Assembly (NCBI RefSeq): GCF_000247695.1
Contig: NW_004624778.1
Span: 8,558,881 to 8,622,880, forward strand
From: Heterocephalus glaber
Lineage: Eukaryota > Chordata > Mammalia > Rodentia > Bathyergidae
Length of the DNA: 64,000 nucleotides
Reading direction: 5' to 3'
The position numbers were made by a program, and so were the translations under genes. Below are positions 1 through 11,504 of this stretch, one piece after another. Within the stretch, counting starts at the first letter, position 1. Every line of letters starts with the position of its first letter. The notes below the pieces were generated by a model. The model saw only the letters and a list, made by a program, of their open reading frames with translations, made no database searches and was not told the origin of the DNA.

Positions 1-183
1 TAACTTTACACAATCTGTTGAATCTGTTCTTCACTTCAGACATTTAACTTTGTGCAGTTTACTTCTGAATTGGATTACCTGCTTCTTTTAGGCAGGAACT
101 GTTTGTTTATTTTTTCCACCTCTGCAGATTGAACCCACGAGCATTGCATCGCCAACTCTCTTTTAATTTTAAATTTAAAGTTT

Positions 184-283
184 TGGTTTTTTTCTTTTTC
201 TTTTTTCTTTTTTGGTACCAGGGATTGAACTCAGGACCTTGCACTTGCGAGTCAGACACACTGCCACCGAGCTAACTCCCCGG
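184..283 (-). mobile_element. ID-type tRNA-derived SINE, antisense
   Basis: Read on the minus strand this is an ID element. It has a tRNA-like 5' end with the A-box region (gttagctcggtggcag), a B-box-like gagttcaatccc, the family ending ggtacc, and then an A-rich tail that appears as the T-rich stretch 184-213 on the plus strand. It sits directly beside an antisense B1 monomer (about 290-397), so the two probably form one dimeric B1+ID SINE transcribed on the minus strand. The body carries several differences from the young copies at 9702 and 37391, so it is an older insertion. Confidence 0.85.
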
Positions 284-289
284 CGATTT

Positions 290-397
290 GATTTAATTTT
301 GAGATAGAGTTTCACTAAGTTGCCCGGACTGGCCTCAAACTTGTGACCTTCCTACCTTGGCCTCTCCAGTTTTGCAGATGTGGACCACCACACCTGG
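290..397 (-). mobile_element. B1 (7SL-derived) SINE monomer, antisense
   Basis: The plus strand shows the typical antisense B1 order: gagatagagtttcactaag, then ggcctcaaacttgtgacc, then a cctaccttggcctctcc block, ending in ccaccacacctgg, which is the reverse of the 7SL-like start ccaggtgtggtgg. It is the left half (on the minus strand) of a B1+ID dimer whose ID half is at 184-283. Dimers of this kind are established for several non-murid rodent families. Confidence 0.85.
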
Positions 398-402
398 AAG
401 AA

Positions 403-1074
403 CTATCATAATCTTGATTTTCCCACAGCTTGAACAAGGCTCTGAGCTCTGCTCTGAAATAGTAAAGTTAGAGCACTTTAGGGTGGGCATCCTAAAAGGT
501 ATCAGCTGGCTCAAATCATTTATTTAACACATGAGAGAATGCTTTCTTGCACAAGGTCAACTAGATAAGTTAGTGGCATGGCTAGAGAGGAATCAGCATG
601 TCCAGCCTATTAAATTCCAAGTCCCTGAACTATAAGCCAGGGTCAAAGGCTTCAGGTCCCCAGTGCTTGGCATAAAGTATGCTGGGGAGCCAGAAATCAT
701 TCCTCAGATCTGCCTTTCCTCTTATACACTTCTTGATGTTCCCATTATTTTAGAGTGTCATGTATATGCACATGCACTCTATTAAATGAAGAAAATGCTA
801 CATTAGGGGACTGAGAAGAAAAATAAAAATGTGGAAGGAAAATTGATCTACCTGTGACAAAGGCAAGAGAACTTCATTTATTTTTTGAAATTGTTTTTCC
901 TTATGGATAACTTTCAAATACTGTTTTTGTTTTTCCATAAGGCCTGTGAATTTGTCCTCTGCCACTGGCATATTTTTAGCAGGAATGATAACAAAAGCTT
1001 TCTAATATATCATGTCTAAATCTTTCATGGAATATTGTTCTGTTTTCTCTTGGGGAAAGATTCATTGTGACTTC

Positions 1075-1123
<49 letters not shown>

Positions 1124-2744
1124 CTTTAGTCTCTGCTATCATAAAGATCTGTGTATTTCTATGTATTTGCTTCTCCACTTATTTTGATTTTCTGCTTATG
1201 TGACCATTGCTAGCACTAAAACTTTAAACTCGTGGAAAACCAGCCAACATCTTCCACTAAGCATGGCTGTGCCACAGTAAACCTGCATTACCCCAATAAA
1301 TGACGAGCTCCTTCTCTTTCCAGTGGTGGTGTCCGAATGCACTGCCTTTAGACTCAGAGGACTCGATTCCTTGCTGCTTGTCACCTTGAGATGTCTTATC
1401 TTTTTTGTGCTTAACTCCTGCATGCTTCTTTGCCAGCCCACACAGACAGGTTCATCTCAGGCGCCACTGTCACTTGCAGTAAGCCCTAGACAACCAGTGT
1501 AAAACCGGGTGCAGAACTGTACTAAGTATGTGAGTCCTTGATGCACTGTGAGCTCCGGCAGGGCAAAAATAAGAATCTTGTATTTTTTGGTGGCAACCAT
1601 TTAGCACAGCACAATCTTGGCAGTGTAATATGAGCTCAGAAGGATTGAGCCCCATAGCATAGGGGACAGAATATATTAAGACCACATTGTACGGTGCCTA
1701 TATATGATTAGTTTCTGGATTGTATATTTACATTGTAGATCTAAGGTTTCTGGCCACTGGTTTCATTTTTCCATCATAATAGTTAATTTTTGTATGTTCT
1801 CTCTTAAGACATTAGTAGCTCTTCTATCAAAAACCTTTTTAAAATTTGCCTTACTCAATTTAGAATCATGGAACCTTTTCTATCCTATCTTAAATTATCC
1901 ATGCACCGTCTTAGAGATATTCCCATTCATATTTGGTGCCTTTTTTCCTTTGGCTTTGAGATGTTTCAAGCTAACAGTACTTGGCAGTTTCACTTCAATT
2001 TTGAGATCCAGAAAAAAGAAAAGCCCCCCACCCCCCACCCGCCAACCAACGTCTTATCATTTTGGATTTATTTGCTGAAGGCCCTTTCTGCCTCCTTGTT
2101 TAAATTTTCAGTTATTTCCATTATTGGGTAATTAGTAGAATAACTCACTTCTGAAAGATTAATATTACTAATTTGGGGCACTTCTGAAACACACCTTCCT
2201 CTTGGGCTTCAGGAGAAACCATTCCCTTGAGGCCATGGTGGTACCTCAGAAGGAAACTAAATAATGACCATTGTTATCATTGTTGTTTCTTCTCATTAAG
2301 TTCTTCTGACAGTAAGCTGTTTCCACATTTTCTTGTATGTGAATTTAACCAATTTTGGCAGCCACAAATGTGATTTCTGAATCCTCTCTGAATTATCTTG
2401 ACCTTCTGATTACCAAAAGAAGAAATGGATCCTTTGAGATGTGACTGTGGTATTGTGGGAGGAGTCCAAGATTAGGACACAGAATGCACATCTAATTGTT
2501 CATTGTCCTTTTGTCCCTTCTTAAACTCATCTTTTGTTCCTTCAACACTCATCTTTTTGGGACCTGTAAGAGACACAGTAGATAGATACATGGCTAGCAG
2601 GTCAAAGTGGGGGAGCTTGGACAAGGACACCGGAAAGAAATATTGGATTTGGAATTTTAAGGACAAGTAGGACTTGGCTAGCTAAAGACAGTGTTTCTAT
2701 GATGAGGGGAAGATGGAATTCACAAGGGCATGGTGAGGAATAAG
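403..2744. other. Non-coding stretch, no gene seen
   Basis: Apart from the (CT)20 microsatellite at 1080-1119 and a short C-rich run near 2026-2042, I see only AT-rich sequence. No recognisable repeat family, exon or RNA gene is evident. Short open frames occur on both strands (for example 1704-2078) but overlap each other and carry no domain. Confidence 0.6.
1080..1119. repeat. (CT)20 microsatellite
   Basis: Forty uninterrupted bases of alternating C and T, pure to both ends. A 63-codon frame starting at 1012 runs through it and gives a Ser/Leu run, which is an artefact of the repeat. A pure tract of this length is expected to be length-polymorphic. Confidence 0.97.
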
Positions 2745-3120
2745 GAAAATGTAGCATTTATATACAATGGACACTACTCTGACATAGGGATAAATTTGTG
2801 TCATTTGTATAAAAATAAATGCACCTTAAGAACATAATGTTAAATGAAATAAATCAGACCCACAAACTTAAATATCACATGAGAAACCCAAAGTATAAAC
2901 ACTTTAAAGAGCTAAAGAAAAGACAGACAACATAAAATAGGGAGATAGATCTTCAGTAAATGGAAAAGGGATCTCAAGTTGGAGAAGAAGGAAGGAAGGG
3001 AGGGGAAAGGGAACAAAAATAATTATATTGTATAGATATGCCTGCTCCCCACAACGAATATAATCAATATAAACTGCAAACATGTGCTAATAAAAACATA
3101 AAAATATTTTTAAAAAAAAC
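2745..3120 (+). mobile_element. LINE-1 3' end, sense, truncated
   Basis: The stretch contains the L1 3' region signature aatgaaataaatcagaccc (the 'tgaaataagccaga' motif of mammalian L1 3' ends). It then has purine-rich sequence with a GGAAGGAAGGGAGGGG block (about 2986-3007), and ends in an A-rich tail at about 3104-3119. The 5' part of the element is absent, as usual for truncated L1 insertions. The left boundary is approximate. No ORF2 sequence remains. Confidence 0.65.
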
Positions 3121-5351
3121 CAAGGACACAGTGATGTGCATGATGGCAGCTTGGAGCAATGGAGGGCAATAAACTTGTCAGTTTCGTTCACTAAGGAATT
3201 TGGACGTCACCCTCAGGGCCAACAGAAGCCCTCAGAACTTAGAAATACAGCAGAACCATCTTCAGATCTGCCCCTTAGGAAGGTATTGCTAGTGACCGAA
3301 TGGAAACTAGATAGGAGGCAGAAGATGTGGAGAGCTCCATCCATCGGGAGGCCCTGTGCTTCGTAGCTGCTCCTTTTGTACTTCAGGTTCAGGTGGTATC
3401 TGCTTCTCTGTTAATAGCTCCTCATGCTTCCTGTGCATCCACCCCCACCCTAGGAAATGACTTGGCCTTAACAATCTTGATTTGGGCATGCCATCTGGTT
3501 CCTGTTAAGACCCTCCTTTACACTTCCTGATAATTGTTTCTCTGTTCATCTCCAGATTGCTCTGAGAGCATCCAGAACACAGAGGCCATCCATATGTCAT
3601 TCATTTTCAAGTCTTCACTTGTTCAGTTGAAATTTATCATTTTCTAACTAGGTTTCATTGGAAGCAATGACTTCAGAATGGGAGGAGGTCAGAGTCAACT
3701 GGAATGCTCAGGAATCCCTCAGGGCTGAGCTGAACTGAGCTGATAGGGATCTACTGGATCTGTGGCAAGAAATTGAGGGTTGTCATAGGAAGAACTCCGT
3801 GTATTGACAGGATAGCAGGCAAGACCTTGCTGGGTCCCCTAGGAGATCGGTTTTCCTGGAACCAAAGGTAGTCCCTAGGGAGAAGCAACAGGAAGCACAT
3901 TTCAGAAACCCTATTTCCCTTCCAGAGCTTGTTTCTCTTTCTAATTACATTTAACCTGGGCAGATCTTAATGTGGATATGTTGACCACAGGTCATCTCTA
4001 TGGTGAGGCTAACAAAGAGGTTTTAAAAACTGGGCAAAGAAGAACTGTTTTCAGAACAAAACAGTTTCCACTGACCAGCTATTTATGAGTTACTGAGAGT
4101 TGCTATAATTCCTCTCTTTCCCCATTCTTACCACCTAACCAAATCCTATGCAAAGCGGTGTGAGCATCCAGTGATGAACATTGCCTCTGGATTCTAATTG
4201 TTGGCACCAGAGTCCTGAGAGGTAATTCCTGGCCTTAGTGCTGCCACTTAGCCCACTTATGATATTGCCCTTTTCTGCTGTGCTGCTAGAAGGTTCAAAT
4301 GGGGACAGTAATAACAATAGATTAGTAATTTGGGAAGCCACGTTGTTTGAAAGCTAAGTAGGTAAAAAACAATTAGATAAATTTGGGTAATATGATGTTC
4401 CAAATAGCTATTTGAGGATCTCAGAAACATAGGATTTCTCTTCATCCTCATATTAAGGCAGCTCTGGAAAAAACCCTGAAATTAAAAAAAAATTAATTCT
4501 ATCCATATGCATTACCCTTATTCTCCTTGTCTATATATACATGCCCCTTAGAAGAGTAATGTGCATGTTTGATTCCTGACCTTAGGATTTAAAAGGACAA
4601 TTAATCTGCCATCCTGAAAGACTCCTTGGAACTGTGAGTGGAATGGATATATGGGGTGGGGGGGGGCAAGCCCATAAAAACCAGGTCAAGCAGATATTCA
4701 TGGCCTTTAGCGTTTGCTGGATCCAGGGAACAGGCTCTGACAAGCAATTTGTCCTTAATGAAATCTCCAGTACACATAATATGGTTCTTTTAAATAAGAG
4801 CTCTGCTCTCATTGGCCACAGCTCATTAGCTAGGTGTGGGTGCAAAGACCTGAGGAGGGTATGGAGCAGAGAAAACACCAATTCAAAATTAGGAGGGACA
4901 GTACATGGACGATCAGTCCAAAATGGATGTGTGAAACTGAAGACTCTGTAGGGTAGAGGACAATAAGAGGTTATGAAGTAGAAACACTCAAATTAATCCT
5001 TTTTCAAGAGAAAATCTAATGCAGAAAGCAAGAGTCCCAGTACCTTGATAGAATGGATAGTGTTGAGACTGGCGTGACCTCCAGGCTCACTCCTACCTGC
5101 CCTGCAAAAGGCAAATTACCCTTACAGCCTCCCTACCAGGAGTATTTTCTCCCCCATTTGTGCAGGTCCCCATGGGTTTAATGGATTTTATTACTACATT
5201 TGTTGGAAAGGAGAGCAGTGGGGAGCTCTTATCCTAGGTACCCTTTTCTTTCTCTCACAAAATATCCCTACCTTGCCTCTCTGTACACTTTTTCAGCCTG
5301 CTTTATTTTCCTTTTGTAAGGCCTCTGAAATAGCCAGCAAAGGGCCAGGAA
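3121..5351. other. Non-coding stretch, possible old MIR
   Basis: No gene or exon recognised. The part 4180-4350 has an MIR-like order (a 'ctgccacttagc' segment followed by 'aaatggggacagtaataac') but is too degraded to be sure. A G-run (ggggtggggggggg) lies near 4654. The frames at 3136-3366, 4582-4881 and 4634-4951 overlap on opposite strands and show no domain. Confidence 0.5.
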
Positions 5352-5500
5352 TAAACAATCAACATTTGAGACCCAGTTGTGCTGGGTCTGAGTCCTAATT
5401 CCATCTGGCAAGGGCCTACCTTCCTAAGTATTTGTTTGAAATGGGGATATTGAGCTGGTTATTGTACAAGGTGCTTTCTAAGTTCTAAAATTATGTAATT
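5352..5500 (+). mobile_element. MIR SINE, sense
   Basis: Degenerate MIR: gctgggtctgagtcctaatt followed by a tccatctggcaagggcc block, then a 'tttgaaatggggat' segment that corresponds to the conserved 'ctgtaaaatggggat' core, and a diverged 3' part. MIRs are ancient (shared by placental mammals and marsupials), so this copy tells nothing about lineage. Confidence 0.55.
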
Positions 5501-5724
5501 TTTAAGAAAGAAAATTAAAAGTGCATTAGAAACTCTTTAAGTTGGCCAGGGGATGGTAATCTTACAGTATTGGCTGGAAGTGATGAGACTGTCTTCATGG
5601 TTTCCTAGTGTCCACGCATAAACAGATTTATGCACCATCTGAAATAAGGGACCCCTTAGAAATGAAAATATGCAGGAGGTGTTCAACCTAAGACTTTGCA
5701 AATGATTATTGCTACAGCTGAGTG

Positions 5725-6105
5725 TGTTAGTTGGCTTTCTGTCAGGGTAACAAAATATCTGAGATTATTAACATATAAAGAGAAAAGGTTTATTTTGGCT
5801 CAGGGTTTTGAAGGTTTCAGTACATGATCAGACAGATTTGTTGCTTCGAGTCCCCGGTGATGTGCTGGACAGCAGTGATGAGAAGCAAATTCCTTGCTTC
5901 ATGGCCAGGAAGCAAAAGAAAAAGAAAGAGTAAGAGACTGGGACCCTACAATCCCTTTGAAAGACACACCTCCAGTGACATAAAGACTTCCTGCTATGCC
6001 TCACCTCTGAAATGTTCCACTTACTTCCCTGTAGCACTACCCTCAGGACCAAGCCTTTAGTGCACCACATAGGCCTTTGGGGACAGTCCACATCCAAACT
6101 ACTGT
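5725..6105 (+). mobile_element. Old mammalian interspersed repeat (LTR- or DNA-type, family not named)
   Basis: The block opens with gtgttagttggctttctgtc, continues with gagaaaaggtttattttggc, a segment with purine-rich 'agcaaaagaaaaagaaag', 'cctttgaaagacacacctcc', and ends 'ggcctttggggacagtccac'. I recognise this order as a widespread mammalian medium-reiteration repeat but cannot name the family with confidence. Frames of 78 codons (5824-6060, +) and 94 codons (5828-6112, -) fall inside it and are therefore not genes. Confidence 0.6.
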
Positions 6106-6119
6106 ATAGCACTCAGTGA

Positions 6120-8260
6120 GGGATATTTGATTTAGGGAGTGGAACACTCAGTTAAAGTGTCTTTCACTTTTAGCATCTTGTCCAGTCTGGTGTCTGGGAA
6201 GTCATTTTAGAAAACTTTACATCTATAGAGCTTGATGTAACTAGTTTTTCAGGTAGCTCATTGTGAAATAGAAGTTGAAATGATAGCCCATAGACTCTGA
6301 TTGCCTGCTCAGAAATGTCAAAAAAGGAAACTTTCAAGCCTGAAGGGACACTGGACATCATCTAATTCAGGGAGAGGCTTTAGGTGATAAATCCCTTCAA
6401 GTATTATGCATAATTGTATTCAAATATAAATATGTATGTTTTCTGGGGATACCATGTAAATTTCAAAGGATTGTAAAGGGGGCTCATGACCTAACAAGGG
6501 TTTACTTTTCTCATTTTTCCAAATTATAAAGCCCAACTCCAAGAGGGGAGGTGCCCAAGAGTTCATGTTTATCCCTGAGTCAGGCTTTCAAAATAGATTT
6601 CCTGAGAATGATTTTATTGCTCATTTGGTCTGGGGTTTTGGCAGGTAACTTGCTATAAGGCATGAGACCAGACCCTAGATTTGAAAGTTTTGAAAACATA
6701 ACATACCTCGTCTACTTATAAATTGATAAAATCTGTCTTCTAATAGATTTTCCAGACTACAACACTGCCCTATCCACTCATTACTCTCTGAACATTCATC
6801 CAAGCAGCGTGGTATAAATGAACACATACACACACAAATGCTTACACACGTTTGTGCTCAGGACTACACATACTCATGCTTGCATGTGTTCACCCACACC
6901 TCTGCATATTTACATGATTTTTCATGCTTTGCAAAAGGTGAGAGATGCCAGTGAAAATACTTAGGGTTGGTGAATTTTTTGTGCTTCCTGAAAATGTTTG
7001 TGAATTTCCTGTAAGGTTGGTCATTATTTGCCCTCTAACCACAGTGCACTCATGTGACTATGACGATGAGTGCCACCTATACCCACCCGGATATGAACTC
7101 TATCTTACCAAGTAGAATTTGTGTTTTGAGTATACAGTATTCGTCATGGTGGTTGAAGATACTAACATAGATAAGAAACAAAGGAGGTTGAAAGTGATTT
7201 TACTTCAAGTTGCAGCTAAACCTGTGAGTTCGCTGGGAATGTCAGCAGTTGGTTTTCTCCTACCATAAGGAGCAGTACAGCAACCCAGAATCTCATGTAC
7301 CCACACGTGGGTGAGGCTATGTGTACACACAAGACCTCAAGTTGAAACATTCCGGTGAGGATCGCCAAAATGGATCAGCTTTCGCAAGCATGTATACACA
7401 CACACCTGTAGAAGTAATACACTGTACAGTTTTGAAAGTGACCTCACTCTGAAAATGCTTGAATAAATTTATCTTTTTTCAAATTCAATCATTTTAGTGA
7501 TGTACAAGATTCCTTGGGACATCTATGATTTGACTAGAATTCTGATTGATTTTTAGTAGTCTTAGACTCCTCTGGAAAATAGTTTGAGGGCCATAAAAAA
7601 GCCTTCAGTGAACAAGAGGAAATGGCCTCTCAAGCAATTGTGGGGTGAACTATTTTATTGAGTGGACAATAATGTTTTATCCTCTCCATCGCTGTGTTGG
7701 AGATACACTGCACACCAGCATGGCGTCCTGTGTTGTCCATGTGTGCAGGCCCAGGAAGGATCTAGGATCCACTGTTGCCCTGGTCAAGCATCTTTTCTTC
7801 CCTCCTGTGGACTTCGAGGCAGTTGCCTGTCTGTATCCACACTGATGTCCATGCCCAATTTCATATTGAATTTCCTCCCACTGACACCTTGGAAATCAAA
7901 TTTGTAGATGTGAGCATGGGTGAATCCAGCAGATATGAAGGGAAGAGATGGCTCACCAGGCAGCATTTCCTCAGCAGCTATGACAACACGAGGGGTACAC
8001 AGAGTATCCTATTGCAGCAGGCTGGGCTTCCTCTTGCTTTGGAATTCATTCCTGTGCCTTGGAAACTCCTGGGCCAGGTGTCCGGGGAGTGCTAAGACCA
8101 TCCCTTTTGTGACATTAACAGTGGATAACAGAGGTTTCCTTAGGTCCATGCTGGTGACATGTTCATTTTGAGCATCAGTTATCCTTAGGATAGAGAACAC
8201 ACAGGCTAGAAAAAGAGAGGAGGGTGTTAGCCTACTGTTTTTGGTTCTTTTTATTTTTTA
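6120..8260. other. Non-coding stretch, no gene seen
   Basis: Mostly AT-rich unique-looking sequence. A loose CA/TG-rich patch lies around 6820-6900. Between 7645 and 8200 there are five partly overlapping frames of 60-106 codons on both strands. None has a signal sequence, repeat or family motif I can see, and the overlap on both strands argues for chance. Confidence 0.55.
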
Positions 8261-8274
8261 AAGAAACAAGATGC

Positions 8275-8294
8275 CTCTCTCTCTCTCTCTCTCT
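8275..8294. repeat. (CT)10 microsatellite
   Basis: Short CT run immediately left of the antisense ID fragment at 8302, on the side where that SINE's A-rich tail would lie. It probably grew from the tail of the SINE. Confidence 0.85.
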
Positions 8295-8301
8295 TTTTCT
8301 T

Positions 8302-8336
8302 CGGTACTGGGATTGAACCCAGGACCTTTGCAACCC
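8302..8336 (-). mobile_element. Fragment of older ID half (antisense), interrupted
   Basis: The plus strand reads ggtactgggattgaacccag then gacctttgcaacc, the reverse complement of an ID 3' half including the B-box. The rest of this ID is missing or diverged. A younger ID (8375-8447) interrupts the sequence a few bases on, between this fragment and the antisense B1 at 8473-8577. Together they look like one old B1+ID dimer split by a later insertion. Confidence 0.7.
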
Positions 8337-8341
8337 CATCC

Positions 8342-8460
8342 TACCCCTCTTTTTTTTTTTTTTTTTTTTTTTTTGGTACCTGGGATCCAACTCTGGACCT
8401 TGCTCTTGCAAGGCAAGCGGTAGAGCCACTGAGCTAAATCCCTGGGCACTTACCCCTCTT
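8342..8460 (-). mobile_element. Younger ID SINE inserted in an older B1+ID, with target-site duplication
   Basis: The ID body is at 8375-8447 on the minus strand, and its A-tail shows as about 24 T at 8351-8374. It is flanked by tacccctctt at 8342-8351 and again at 8451-8460, a matching 10-bp target-site duplication. The body keeps an ID A-box region (tagctcagtggctc) and the ggtacc end. Two 63-65-codon frames with lysine runs (8232-8449, -) are translations of the tail and are not genes. Confidence 0.88.
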
Positions 8461-8472
8461 TTTAAAAAAAAC

Positions 8473-8577
8473 TTTGCAACAGTGTCTCATTAAGTTGCTC
8501 AAGTTAGGCTAAAACTTGTAATCCTCTGGCCTTGCCTCTCAGAGGGCTTCAATTACAGGTGTGCACCGCCAGGCCTT
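8473..8577 (-). mobile_element. B1 SINE monomer, antisense
   Basis: The plus strand shows cagtgtctcattaagttgc, an aggctaaaacttgtaatcctc block and a final ttacaggtgtgcaccgcc, the usual antisense B1 order. It forms the B1 half of the dimer whose ID half is at 8302-8336. Confidence 0.82.
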
Positions 8578-9136
8578 GCTTGAATGTAGTAGTTTCTTTT
8601 CAACTTGACCATAACTGTTTCTCATAGTATTGTTCCTGATGTTCTAGTCAAACAAGCCTCGAGTTGAACTGTCCATTCTCTGGCTGGATCTGTTCAGTGT
8701 GTCTTTGAAAGGAGATAGCACCTTTGGAAGATGCCTGGAGATGATTCCTCACCTCAGACATCAAAGTGTGTAACACTTTCAGCTGTTGCCTGGGCTTTCC
8801 TGAAAGAAATTCTTCCTTCTACTAGAGGGACAAGTTCTGGGCAGAGATGGAAAAAAAGAAGCCAAGGGCCTCATGCTCAGCCAAAGGCTTCACGGCCTCC
8901 TGAAGCTTGGATTTCCTGCAAAGCACGAATGTGAGAGTTGGACATGTGCTAGACTGGGAGTGCGATGCTTTCAGTGAGATCTTTGACCTCAGTGCTCACA
9001 CCTGTAAATGAGAAATTGAATGCAGCTCCCAACACCGTCCAGGCTCTACATTTCTGATTTTACTATCATTAGAAAGGGAAGGTTTCTGAACTTTGCCTTT
9101 TGAGAAAAGAGAGTACACGAAGACCAGTGCAGCTTG
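8578..9136. other. Non-coding stretch, no gene seen
   Basis: No repeat family, exon or RNA gene recognised. A 67-codon frame at 8731-8934 lacks any feature that supports it. Confidence 0.5.
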
Positions 9137-9260
9137 TATTATTCAGTAACTCACTTATGTGACAAACAGTAATTCTGCAGAATGTGCCAGACACTGTGCT
9201 AAGTGCCACAGATGCAAGGCTTGAGTTATAAATTCAGTGTCCTCTGAGAGCTCACACACA
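9137..9260 (-). mobile_element. L2 LINE 3' end, antisense
   Basis: attcagtaactcacttatgt is followed by gtgccagacactgtgctaag and 'tgccacagatgcaagg'. This is the well-known antisense view of the L2 3' end (the '...tgtgccaggcactgtgctaggtgct' pattern). It is heavily diverged. Confidence 0.65.
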
Positions 9261-9684
9261 ATATACCACATCTGTTCCGGGGCATGGAAGCCCTGATGGG
9301 CTTGCTACTTACATATAATCCATCTGCTGGGGTGATAGGATAGTGCTGGGGATCTTGTCTGCCAGATTGTGCTCATAGGTCCCTTGCTCCTGCCTTTGGG
9401 ATCAAAAAAACACCATTGGTCAAGTCCTGATGTCTAGCAATTCCCATAAACTGGAAATACTGATGAGCCTTGTTCTCCATGTACCCCATCAAATGCAAGG
9501 GCCAGGCAGAAAGTAACCTGAGGATGGGATCTGTTGTTTGGCAAGGGCTGGAGGAGCAGATAAGGGGCACCTACGCTGGTGAACATGGGGAATTGGGGTC
9601 AAATTGGCATGGGATGACAATTATGGTCTCAGAGGAGAATTTTCTAGGAGCTTCCTCTAACTTATTTGATTTGGGAAAAGTTCT

Positions 9685-9795
9685 ATAAAAGTAGAAAAAG
9701 AGGGCTGGGGATTTAGCTCAGTGGTTCTACCACCTGCCTCGCAAGCACAAGGTCCTGAGTTCGATCCCCGGTACCCTCCCCCGAAAAAAGTAGGA
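9685..9795 (+). mobile_element. Young, intact ID SINE with A and B boxes
   Basis: The body runs from gggctggggatttagctcag (start 9702) to about 9783. The tRNA-type internal RNA polymerase III promoter is complete: A box tagctcagtgg at 9714-9724 and B box gagttcgatcc at 9757-9767. It ends ggtacc plus a short A tail (9784-9789). The flanks share aaaagtag (left about 9687-9694, right about 9786-9793), a likely target-site duplication. It resembles a tRNA gene at the 5' end but is a retroposon, because it lacks the normal tRNA 3' half pairing and carries the SINE ending and tail. It may be transcription-competent. Confidence 0.92.
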
Positions 9796-11300
9796 CAAGA
9801 ACCTGCCTCATACAATAGTGGATCAGAAGCAAGAGAGTTGGGCTGGACGTGCAGGTTGTTGTGTGAGTTTGGGATACATTCTGAGCCAAAGAAATCAGAC
9901 AAAATTAAACAGAAGGCTGGTCCCAAGGACCAGTTGATTATCACTTATTTCATAAAATTTCAATTTATTACAATCCATTGAGTAAAAGTTAAATGTGGCT
10001 CCCTGCATATTCAGAATTGAAAAAGATCAAATGTGGTCTGTTTGGCTAAATTTGATGGCAAATTTTAGATAGTGTAGGAAGTAGGAGGTCCAGCGGTAAG
10101 TAGAAATTAAATAACATTCTTCTGTTACTTAATTGAATTTTTCAATTCTTTAAAATCTACCATGTGAGCAGAGGTCCTGAAAGCTTCAGGGAAGGGACAC
10201 CTGCAGGTTCACTGCAGCTGTGCACTCTGATTACAGTACAGAGCTTGAGCAGCTGTTCCTGGTGTTCCAGAAGGTCAGAGTCTGAGCAGGTTTCAAAAAT
10301 TTGGCTTGCATGTAATAATTGGATTTAGGGAGAAGGCTTTCCTGGTAGATGAAATTGCCTGAATACCGGTGTGTGGAGGTGGCTGTGAAGATGATGTAGG
10401 TGGATTTCAGGGTCCCTGAACCCTGTGTAGCTGTTCTTCGTGTCAATTGAAATGGCATAAGTTTGGCCATGCACTCTGCTTCTTGTGTCATTGTGTAGCG
10501 AAGACTGTCTCATACTAGAGACCCTCATTCTTAGGTAGGCAGATGTGAAGCTATTGGCTTTGAGTCATATTGTGCCAGAATCTAAGTGGAGAGGTGGAAA
10601 CTTGGATCCCACCTCTCTTTTTAGTCCAGAAATGAAACAACTGCAGTTAACTAAGCTCTTACTATGTGCCCAGAGTGTGGTGGACAAATGAGATAATAGA
10701 AGATAATGTTCTCCCCTTATGTGTGCATCTCTCCCTTAAGGAGGAAATGAATATAGTGTATGATGAAAACTCCTTCAGGACCTCAGGACTTTTGAATGGA
10801 TCTTCCAGCTGGGGCTTTGAATCCAACCAGAATTATGCCTTGGATTTGGAAGAGAGGGGGCTGTAAGGGGAGGCCCTATCTACTTCCCAGTGGTGGGAAG
10901 GGAGAACGAGTTATAGACATTTGGATTGCCAAATGAGAATATTCTTTCAGTGTCTTCTATTGCTGCCACTTTGCTCATTTTCTGGAGGCAGGGATATATG
11001 CTTTCCAGGAAGCTGAGGCTTCAGGACATTGTTTTTGCATACTACTGACACCTATGTTTTATGTGCCTGTGCTACCTATGTATTGTGCTTTCTAACTTGT
11101 ATGTCTTGGTCCTGCTCCTCTGGCCTCAAGGTTGCATGGATGATGTCGGGAAGGAGGGGCCCCTGTATTTAGGATGAGGATATGGCCAGGGTCACTCCCT
11201 CCATGGGGCCGTCCATCAACACAGTCACAATCGTCAAGACTGTATTTGCAGCACTAAAATATTGTTTCTGCTACCAGGTAGATGAGGATATTGACCTTCA
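9796..11300. other. Non-coding stretch, no gene seen
   Basis: Unique-looking sequence. A faint antisense L2-like motif (ctaagctcttactatgtgcc) lies at about 10650-10670. No convincing exon. The open frames 10231-10491 and 10325-10528 overlap on the same strand and lack family features. Confidence 0.5.
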
Positions 11301-11504
11301 GGTCCAATGACGGCCTAAGGACACATGGAGAGATGCTCAGTGACAGGGGACCGCAGCCCTTCTGGGCCTGACAGAGATGACGCTGGAGGACGGAACCTTC
11401 CCAGCCCTTCTCCGAGTCTATGGCAGGGCTTCTTACTGCCTGAGGAATGAGCCCTCCATGACACCAGGCTATTTCTTTTGCTGAATAAAAGTGATTTGAT
11501 TCTC

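Noticed and set aside
899..942. Inverted repeat ccttatgga / tccataagg, possible hairpin RNA
   Set aside because: Only 9 paired bases with a 26-base loop in AT-rich sequence; no flanking structure of a microRNA precursor.
5824..6112. 78- and 94-codon frames on opposite strands
   Set aside because: Both lie within the interspersed repeat at 5725-6105.
7645..8200. Cluster of overlapping frames on both strands that might be a decayed retropseudogene
   Set aside because: No recognisable parent protein, no A-tail and no flanking duplication.
8232..8449. Lysine-rich small proteins on the minus strand
   Set aside because: They are translations of SINE A-tails and the adjoining CT repeat.
9702..9774. 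tRNA gene
   Set aside because: A and B boxes are present, but the body ends ggtacc plus an A-tail with flanking duplication, so it is an ID retroposon.
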